Part shown: one piece after another, positions 56,255-64,000 of the stretch
How the letters are laid out: every line of letters begins with the position of its first letter
Numbering within the stretch: the first letter of the stretch is position 1
NCBI RefSeq assembly: GCF_026212465.1
Contig: NC_080059.1
Span: 14,717,805 to 14,781,804, forward strand
DNA length: 64,000 nucleotides
Reading direction: 5' to 3'
Source of the DNA: Amaranthus tricolor
Lineage: Eukaryota > Streptophyta > Magnoliopsida > Caryophyllales > Amaranthaceae
Program-made: the position numbers and the translations under genes
Notes under the pieces: model-generated
Seen by the model: only the letters and a program-made list of their open reading frames with translations
What the model was told of the DNA's origin: nothing
Database searches by the model: none

Positions 56255-59200
56255 TTAAATGAAGAATTTTTTCAAATGGTCTCCATTCCATGGTCGGGGT
56301 AGTTTTTTCCCTTTCATGTCTTCTAGTTCGAAGGTTCCGGGTTTGACGACGTGGGTGACTCTGAAAGGTCCGTCCCAGTTGGCCCCTAACTTTCCTTTCT
56401 CCACGATCTTTCCCGTAGCTTCTATTTTTCGGAGGACTAAATCACCAATTTGAATGCGTTTGGTTTTGACGTGGCGATTGAAGCTACGGATCATCTTTTG
56501 TTTTTGTGCTATTGATCTTAGCATCGCGTTTCCTCTTGTCTCTGGCAGCAGATCTAAGTTTGCTCTTTTTCCTTCCTCATTTTCGTCGTGTGAGTAGTAG
56601 GTGACCCTTGTAGAGGGTACGCCTATTTCAACTGGGAGCACGGCTTCAGATCCGTATACTAAAGAGAAAGGTGTATGCCCCGTTGCGTCCTTGATGGTTG
56701 TTCGACTTGCCCATAAGACGCCTGGTAGTTCTTCATCCCAATTACCTTTGACCCCCTCTATCTTCTTCTTAATGCCATTCAGGATCTCTTTGTTTGCGGA
56801 CTCTACTTGACCATTAGTTTGCGGCCTGGACACTGAACTGAATCTGATTTGGATGTTAAACTTGTTGCAGTACTCGATGGTGTTCTTGCTGACGAACTGC
56901 CTTCCATTATCTGTTATGATCACCCGGGGGATGCCGTACCTTGTGATGATATTCCTCCATATAAACTGACAGACTTGTTTGTCCGTGATTGAGCTAAGGG
57001 CTTCCGCTTCTACATATTTTGTGAAATAATCAATGGCCACAATGATGAATTTGCGTTGCCCTTTTGCCGGAGGGAAGGGGCCAAGGAGGTCCATGCCCCA
57101 CTTGTCGAAAGGCAGGACGGCTTGCATGGCGGTCAAGTAATTAGATGGCTTCCTTCCTATCTTTGAGTGGTACTGACATTCAGGACATCTTTTGATCAAA
57201 TACTCCGCGTCTTCTCGGAGTGAGGGCCAATAATATCCACTTCTAAGGACTTTCCCAATGACAGTTCGTACTCCTTGGTGTATACCGCATCCACCTTCGT
57301 GTATTTCGCGGAGGATATAGTTTCCTTCTTCAGGGGATACGCATTTCAGGAGGGGGTGTGTATATGACTTCTTGTAGAGCGTTCCTTCGTGGAGTTCGAA
57401 CCATCTGGCTTTCTTCCGGAGCATTTTGGCCTGACATTCATCTTGGGGAAGCGTCTGATTCCGCAAATATTCGATGTATCGACCATGAAGTTGATGCTGG
57501 GGTTAGGAAGCACTTCCCAGATTATGTCTCGAGCCGCGGATGTTTCTGCTGAGCTGGCAAGCTTTGCTAGGGAATCAGCCTGGGCGTTCTGGGATCTTGG
57601 AATGTGCTCCAACGTGAACTTGTCGAATTTTTGAACAAATTCCTTTACTTGCTGCAGGTACATTTTCATGCTGTCATCTTTAGCTTCGAATTCCCCGTTC
57701 ACTTGTCCAACAATCAATTGGGAGTCAGAGAAGGCGGACAATTTTTTGGCTCCCGTTTCGTAGCAAATTCTCAGTCCCATCAATAATGCTTCATATTCGG
57801 CCTCGTTGTTGGATGCTGCGAACTCGAACCTGACCGCCCTTTCCATACGGACCTCGGCGGAAGACACAATGAGGAGTCCAGCCCCACTTGCTGATTGGGT
57901 AGAGGACCCGTCTACATACAACTTCCATTCCTGATTGGGTTCAGGATGATAGGGGAGAGTGCTTTCAGCAATGAAGTCAGCCAGAGCTTGGACTTTGATT
58001 GCTGTTCGAGGCTCATATTCGATGCCGAAATCCGCCAGCTGGTTTGCCCAATCTGTGACGCGGCTTGACTTGTTTTTCCCTTCCAGAATCTTTTTCAAAG
58101 GTTGATCAGTCCGGACGATGATCTGGTGGGATTGAAAGTAGGGCTTCAATTTCCTGCTTGCCATGACGATTGCGAATAGGACTTTTTCGACTTCACCGTA
58201 GTTTCCCTCCGAGCCACGGAATGCATGACTTACATAGTATATAGGAAGCTGTTTCTTTTCCCTTTCCGCAACCAGTACTCCGGATAACGAATATTCGGAG
58301 ACAGAGACATATAGGACTAGCTTCTCCCCTTTGATGGGCGAAACTAGTTTTGGCAAGGTGGACAGGTGCTCTTTAAGTTGGCGGAAGGACTCTTCTGCTT
58401 CTGCTGTCCACTCGAACTTCTGTTGTTTTATTGTTTTAAAGAAGGGTAAACATTTATCCGCGGACTTGGAAAGAAATCTTCCAAGAGCAGCCAGGCACCC
58501 CGTGAGCTTTTGTACTTTTTTTACTGAGATGGGAGATCTCATGTTCTGTATAGCCCGGATTTTATCGGGATTTGCCTCAATGCCTCGCTCGTCTACCAGG
58601 AAGCCGAGGCACTTTCCTCCGGTAACTCCAAACACACACTTGTCAGGATTGAGTATCATTTGGTGCCTTCGAAGGGTAAGGAACGTCTCTCGTAAGTCTT
58701 CGGCGTGCTGACTTGCTTGTTTGCTTTTTGTGATCATGTCATCTACATATACTTCTAAATTCCGTCCAATCTGAGATTGGAAGACCTTGTTGACCATCCT
58801 TTGATAAGTTGCGCCCGCGTTTTTTAATCCGAAGGGCATAACCTTGTAGCAATAGACTCCCATACTGGTAATGAAGGCCGTGTGAGGTTGGTCTTCAATT
58901 GCCAACGGAATCTGATGATAGCCGGCATTGGCATCCATGAAGCTTAATAATGCATGGCCTGCTGTAGAATCCACCAGATGATCTATCTTTGGAAGTGGGT
59001 AATCGTCTTTAGGGCACGCCTTATTCAGGTCCGTGAAGTCGACGCACATCCTCCACTTGCCATTCGGTTTTTTCACCAAGACAACGTTGGATAGCCACTC
59101 AGAGTATTTGCATTCTTCAATAAATCCGGCTCTCAACAACTTCTCGACTTCCTCCTTGGCGGCCTCAGTCCGCTCTCTCCCTTGATGTCGTAGCTTTTGT

Positions 59201-60305
59201 TTTATGGGTTTATAGCCTGGTTTGATGTCAAGTTTATGACACGCGACACTGGTAGGGATGCCAGGCATTTCTTCCGTGCAAAAAGCAAAGACGTCGCGGA
59301 ACTCAGCAATGGTGGCCACTATGTCCTGTTTGACCGTGTTAGGAAGATCTTTCCCCACTTTGATTTGTTTCTCTTCGAACATGTCTACTTCCTCGTATCG
59401 TTCTATGGGGCGAGGCCTTTCATGCGTGCTGAGATTTTCCTTGTACACGCTCATGACAGCTGGGACATTGTCTTCCCTTTTTCTTTTTGCAGGTGTCTCG
59501 GAAGACCCGCGTTTCAGGGTGTTGACGAGGCATTGGCGAGCCGTCACTTGGTCTCCCTTGAGAATGCCAACTTGTCCATTATCTGTCTCGAATTGCAGCA
59601 AGAGTTGATGGGGAAAGATTGCTGCCTTGATCTTATTAATGAGTGGGAGCCCCATGATAGCATTGTAGGGGAAGTTGAGATCTACCACTGTGAACCGTAT
59701 GGGCATGGTCCGGCTTTCACTTCTCTCCCCTACTCGTACGGGGAGAATGATCGTGCCCAACGGAATGACCTGACTCCCTCCAAACCCAATCAGTGGTTTG
59801 TCCAGGGGTTGTAAGTGCTTTTCCTCGAACTTCATCTTTCTCAAGCACTCCATTGTAATAAGATCAGCCGTGCTTCCCGTATCTACCAGCACCCGTCTGA
59901 CTTTCATTTGCCCGATTTTAAGAGTGACCACCAGGGGGTCGGTATGGGGTTGTTGCAGCGGTTGGGAGATCGTGGCATCGAACTTCATGACCGGTCCCTT
60001 AGATGCGGCCATGGGAGGTCCTTTCAGCAAAGTGTGGACGCTGTTTTTTGCCGCGCGGATAGTGGGATATTCCTCCGTGTATCCCCAAAAAATCATGTTG
60101 ATAGTTCCTTGAGTGTCGGAACTTTCGCGTCTGGCTTCGTTCCTCTTGGGGGATCGGCGTTTCTGTTGCCATGGCCTCCTTTCCCCTTCTCTTCCAGCAT
60201 CATAATCTCTCCTGTTGAGGAACCTGGACAGTTTTCCCTCGTCAGCCAACTGATGCAAGATGCGCTTTAGTTCGCGGCATTGTGCCAGAGTATGGCCGTG
60301 TTCTT
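56255..60305 (-). pseudogene. Tat pol: protease, RT, RNase H, second RNase H, integrase
   Basis: From about 60305 the minus strand reads the gag tail/zinc region (CDYHKEHGHTLAQC), then protease (VLVDTGSTADLITM, about 59870), RT (VYVDDMITKS near 58740), RNase H (VRTDQPLKKIL, about 58100), a second plant-type RNase H (KLYVDGSSTQSASGAGLL, SNNEAEYEALLMGL, then FSDSQLIVGQ; 57920-57690) and integrase (CPECQYHSK; WGMDLLGPFPP; IITDNGRQFVS; NGQVESANKEI for the D-D-E) ending at 56255. RNase H and integrase lie in different frames, with the break near 57485. Two RNase H copies mark the Tat lineage. Without repair or frameshifting, integrase is not made from the pol frame. Confidence 0.93.
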
Positions 60306-61762
60306 TGTGGTAATCACACCACAGATTATAGTTGCGCCTATCAGAGGGGTGGTAACTGGAGGTGGAGCTGGCAATTGATCTCGAACAGCGAAGAAAATGT
60401 CCCTCCTGTTTCGATTGAATATGGGGTCGTTTCCTCCATCTCCCAGATTCCGCGTCCTAGTTTCTCCTTCTGTAACATATACGTGTCGGGCTCGTGGAGC
60501 TCCCATATCAGATGGCGGCGTAGGACAACGCGGCATGTAATTCTTCTCTCTCCTCGAAGAATGCTCCTCCCTGTTTCGTGAGGATTGATGGGGGGGGGGC
60601 CGACATCTTTTTTCTCAAATTTTCGCCTTTTCGGATCATGTGCTTGACATATCTCTGAGGCCGTGACATAACTTTGGCATTGTTTCATGGCCTCTGCATA
60701 TGTCTTTACTTGACTTTCAACCAGCTGGAACTTCAGCCGTTGGGCCTTCATTCCGTTGATTAGGGCGTTTAGGGCAACCGACTCCTCCAAATCAGTCACT
60801 TCCAACACTGCCTCATGGAACTTCTTAAGATATGAGGATATGGACTCTCCTTCCAATTGAGTGACACTAAGCAGGTGGAAGTTTGATTTCTCCTGCCTTC
60901 TTGAGGCTATAAAGTGGCCCAAGAACTTGCCCTCTAGTTGGGCAAAGTTGTGGATGCTTCCTCCGGGAAGGGAGGTGTACCACGTCAAAGCTACTCCTGT
61001 AAGAGTAGTTGGAAAGAACTTACACCATAACGATGAGTTGGTGGTGTACAACAACATAAGATTCTTATACGCCGTCAAATGCTCCTGCGGGCATGACGTG
61101 CCATCGAAAGCAGCCATGTTTGGTACCTTTATTTTCCCGGGATTGGGAGTATTCAGTATCTCCCTGGCCAGGGGAGAGACTAATGATATGGGCTCTTCAG
61201 GAAGGACACTCTTGTCGGCCTCATTCCGCGGCATGGAGGTGGGAGTGAGGGGACGGCTAGACCCGGCGAGTTGTGCCTTCTTCCTTTCCTCCCTTCTTTT
61301 ATCTACCAGGGATTGGACGCTCTCAGACGTCTTTCGCTTTTTGCTCTCTATGAAGGTTAGGGCATCTGGAGTGGCGGTTTTGGATTTGCCATCTCGTGTA
61401 TCTGTCTTGCTATGGTGCGGGTAAGTTCTGGACCTTTCCCGCCTATTTTTATTGCGTCTACTGGAATGGGAAGTCCTCGAGTTCCCATCTTGAGATTCAT
61501 GAGATTTTGGTATCTCTTGACGGGGCTCGATTCGTTCCTCTAAGTTCTTTATTTGGTTCGCCATGTCTTCCAGTACCCGTTGTTGAGTAGGGGTATTGTT
61601 TATGACGGCGCGGAGTTGTTCAGAGAACGCGGCCGTGAGATTTCGCGCTAGCATGTCCAGATCACGGCGAGTCACGGCTTGATTATTAGCGTGACCCGCT
61701 GAAGTGTCTGTGTCTGTGCTATGCACGGTGGCGGTTTGAGTCGGGTTCTTCTTGGGAGCCAT
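60267..61762 (-). pseudogene. Tat gag (two frame breaks)
   Basis: The start ATG at 61762 lies 15 bases after the PBS. Reads MAPKKNPTQTATVHSTDTDT, a long Arg/Ser/Lys linker, then the retrotransposon-gag core (VPNMAAFDGTSCPQEHLTAY, WYTSLPGGSIHNFAQLEGKF, HFIASRRQEKSNFHLLSVTQ). At a run of ten G (plus strand 60590-60599) the frame changes; the plausible continuation lies in another frame (YMPRCPTPPSDMGAP...FAVRDQLPAPPPVTTPL). Near 60335 it changes again into the pol frame at DRRNYNLWCDYHKEHGH. A slip in the G-run could be biological or a sequencing/assembly artefact. Confidence 0.88.
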
Positions 61763-61776
61763 GACTTCTTGTCAAC

Positions 61777-61796
61777 TCCCCACAGACGGCGCCAAA
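61777..61796 (-). other. Tat primer-binding site
   Basis: The minus strand reads TTTGGCGCCGTCTGTGGGGA, one base inside the 5' LTR. The GGCGCC core is typical of Tat-lineage elements and unlike the iMet sites elsewhere in the window. Confidence 0.85.
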
Positions 61797-61797
61797 C

Positions 61798-62510
61798 TGT
61801 TTCGGTTTGACGAAACGAGGAAGTGGGATACACTTGAAATACCCGGAGATAAGTAGAAGTGTGATCAAGAGAAGCGACTTAGGAGAGGAAGCGACCTGAA
61901 TTCCTGCAACACAACACGTTAGCCTTGTCCGGGGGGTGATCTCCCGGAAAACCCCTCCGACGCTCAAGTCAGAACGTAAATCGGAAATTAATGACTGACA
62001 GATTGTAGAATGAATGCAAGAAGGATGGTCGGGATTGGGATTGCTAGTGCTAATGCTAGTGTTTGGGAAGGCTAAGGGGGTAATGTAAGCAAGGATACTA
62101 GGAAAGCTATTTTAGATGTCCTCTCCCCTCTGATGGTTGTCCCTATTTATAATGTTGAAGGAGGAAGTTACTTCAGAGAGGAAAGGTGGAAGATCATGGG
62201 AGTAATGGGCAGCAGCTGGTGGTCATGAAGGAAAGTAGAAGATAGTGGGCAGTTATCTACCTTGGAAGAAGGATTATCAAAGAATGTGGGGGAGTGGGAA
62301 GTTGGGTCAAACAGGTGGTTATTATTCTGGAGGGAAATTAAGGCATCTGGAAGTGAGTAGCTCATGGGCCATTCAAGGAGGATGGGACATTCAACAAAAA
62401 GCCCATTGACCGAAAGTCAAGGTCAACAGAAAAGGTCACAGGGTATTTTGGTAATATGATGATAATTATTAAATAAATAAATAAATTAATTAAAAAACAG
62501 TACCATGACA
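61798..62510 (-). repeat. Tat 5' LTR
   Basis: 713 bp, same ends as 49627-50339. The TATA box (plus-strand CTATTTATAA, 62143-62152) would drive gag-pol. Differences seen from the 3' copy: one A/G near 62298, one A/G near 62079 and one T/A in the AAAT run near 62482. Confidence 0.95.
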
Positions 62511-62515
62511 GTAGT

Positions 62516-62825
62516 TATAACAATTTTCTTGTTGATAATTCTGTATTTCCCTCTCCTCTTTCCGAGATTCTCCAATGAATCATCAGCAACATGAACGTTT
62601 AGCCAATTAAAGATTCCCCTAAGACATTTCTTATTAAAAGAACACTGAAACATAAGACGAGAAATAGATTCAACAACTAAACCAGAAAATGGCATTATGG
62701 GTCATTCACAAAACCATTGGATAAATCTTGCTCGATGCGAGACAAAATTACACCAAGGCACAGTGTTAATCGAGAGATTCACTTCCTTATAAACCTTGTG
62801 AATATTTATTTGTAGACAAGATTAA
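62516..62825 (-). pseudogene. Minus-strand LINE, zinc-binding RVT fragment (part 2)
   Basis: Reads on the minus strand VPWCNFVSHRARFIQWFC, then (after a stop near 62700) MPFSGLVVESISRLMFQCSF and CLRGIFNWLNVHV, the degenerate zinc-binding region that follows RT in plant L1 elements. It continues across the Tat insertion into 49621-49250. Its upstream limit near 62825 is uncertain; RT itself is not present in the window. Confidence 0.7.
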
Positions 62826-63357
62826 TGTTAGAAATGGCAAATCAGTTGTAAAGGCATTAAAACATTAATTAAGGTTATTGCAACGCTGGTACATTGTCTT
62901 CTCTTATATATAGTCAGTAGTTGAGAAGCCAAGTACTTTTCTTCCACATCTACATTCTTCTTTCCATTACAATAATAGTAGAGCTTTTTTCTTACTAATA
63001 TTTAGAGTTTTAGTTGTCGTAACGTCAGATTGACGACCTGTTGGATTAAGACTAAGAGTTCGTTCGGATGATTTATATAATCTCTTTCCCTTACCTCTTT
63101 TGTTCCTATTACAAAGTGAGTGGTTATATCCAAAATTTTTATGTCTTTTATTCTGAAATTTATTTTCCAAAATTACTGTTCAAAAATTGTGTTGCATTAC
63201 TCCTGCAAAAAAGTTATTGAAGGTGATGGTTACGGTTTGCAATCGAAGCTTCTAGCAATCATTATATTTTCTTGTCATGTTTTATAATTTTTCTTGTATA
63301 ATGTATGTTTCATTGTTTCTGATTAGAATATGGTGGCATTAATTGTGTTTTTCTACA
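62826..63357 (+). repeat. Possible copia-type LTR (532 bp)
   Basis: TGTTAGAAATGGC... to ...GTTTTTCTACA, with a TATA box TATATATAG at 62905-62913 and a weak primer-site-like TGGTTTCAAAAAG starting at about 63362. No second copy or TSD is in the window, so this is tentative. Confidence 0.3.
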
Positions 63358-64000
63358 GTCAGTGGTTTCAAAAAGATTTTTTTAAAAAGTTACTCAATTT
63401 TCTAAGTTTACTACAATGTGGGTATTTAGTTAATTAAAGGCCAAGTACTGTTTTTTTATACTTAAGTAATTAAGTGATTTAAACCGATGTTTTTATTATA
63501 TTTTATTATATGGTTTAAATAAATTATGTTAATTATTATCTTACTCTACAACTAATCACACAAATTTTTATAGTGGTATAAAGCAATAATTGTGGTGTGA
63601 TTTTTAAAGTGTGTTATATAACTTAAAAATTATTTTTGCCCTAGACTATGTAGGGTAGGTTAATCCTTTGTGTACCTAAACATGACATGTGTTTATAATG
63701 CCAAAGGCAAATTACCTCCTTAACCGTTTGGTGGATCGGACTTTTGGAAGGAGTCCATGAAAAAGGATGTATAAATTTTTATGACATTATATAAATATAC
63801 ATTGTGTGTAACTTAACAAAGTGTGACTACTCCATGGTGTTATAATATCGGTATTGTGTATTTGGATATATAAAATAATATTCGTATACTTATGAAGTAT
63901 TTTATGGATTTGCAAAATCTGAAAATATTATTATTTTAAAGTCAAATGTTTTCAAGTATTAACGTTTGACATATTAGAGTAATTATTCACTGAGTTTTGG
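63358..64000. other. Unassigned, AT-rich
   Basis: No gene, domain or repeat recognised. If the preceding LTR call is right, this would be leader or a decayed internal region. Confidence 0.4.

Larger units (their letters stand above)
49627..62510 (-). mobile_element. Complete young Tat-type Ty3/gypsy element, 12.9 kb
   Basis: TSD GTAGT (49622-49626 and 62511-62515), 713-bp LTRs, GGCGCC-type PBS, gag-pol on the minus strand with two RNase H domains, and a gene on the opposite strand between pol and the 3' LTR. Dual RNase H and an extra antisense ORF downstream of pol are known Tat-lineage traits. I count three differences between the two LTRs, so insertion was recent. The TSD and both LTR ends are intact, yet gag and pol contain frameshifts. 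Confidence 0.93.

Noticed and set aside
59197..59814. 205-aa plus-strand frame opposite Tat pol
   Set aside because: Shadow of the protease-RT coding strand; no splice sites, TATA box or motifs of its own.
62486..62695. 69-aa minus frame as a new gene
   Set aside because: It is the zinc-binding tail of the LINE split by the Tat element, joined at its end to LTR sequence.

Overview
The window is nuclear DNA of a flowering plant, probably a eudicot. It is AT-rich, contains GT-AG introns with plant-type TATA boxes (CTATAAATA), and is almost entirely made of transposable elements. The lineages are plant-specific: Tekay- and Tat-like Ty3/gypsy, Ty1/copia, L1-type LINEs, hAT, Stowaway MITEs and a plant-mobile-domain (PMD) gene. 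I could not support any ordinary single-copy host gene, and I see no rRNA, tRNA, CRISPR array or prokaryotic feature.

Layout. 1-3.2 kb: the decayed 5' end of a minus-strand Ty3/gypsy element (gag-protease remnant, PBS, LTR), with a 1.29-kb non-autonomous hAT element inserted in the LTR (8-bp TSD). 3.6-4.2 kb: two Stowaway-like MITEs. 4.2-11 kb: AT-rich intergenic DNA with MITE-like inverted repeats. 11.0-19.0 kb: a three-level nest, solo LTR 2 inside a 3.5-kb LTR-like unit inside solo LTR 1, each level proven by a 5-bp TSD. 21.7-25.6 kb: an approx. 3.9-kb element with ~88-bp terminal inverted repeats, seven subterminal 25-bp palindromes and one intact four-exon PMD gene (643 aa), with no recognisable transposase.

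28.0-43.9 kb: a copia element (TSD GTTTG) inserted in an L1 LINE. The copia element is itself split by a Tekay-type element arranged as LTR - full internal region - LTR - partial internal region. 43.9-47.6 kb: the rest of the LINE. 47.6-49.2 kb: inverted-repeat DNA, including a fold-back element. 49.6-62.5 kb: a complete, very young Tat-type element (TSD GTAGT; 713-bp LTRs with about three differences) inserted in a second, minus-strand LINE. Its gag-pol (minus strand) carries frameshifts. A four-exon gene on the opposite strand (928 aa, own TATA box) is fully open and is flanked on both sides by arrays of a GGGTCCGACTTATCGA-type repeat. 62.8-64 kb: a possible copia LTR, otherwise unassigned.

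The two most interesting loci are the TIR-bounded PMD element and the Tat element whose only intact gene is the spliced antisense one. All calls come from reading the sequence; no database search was run.
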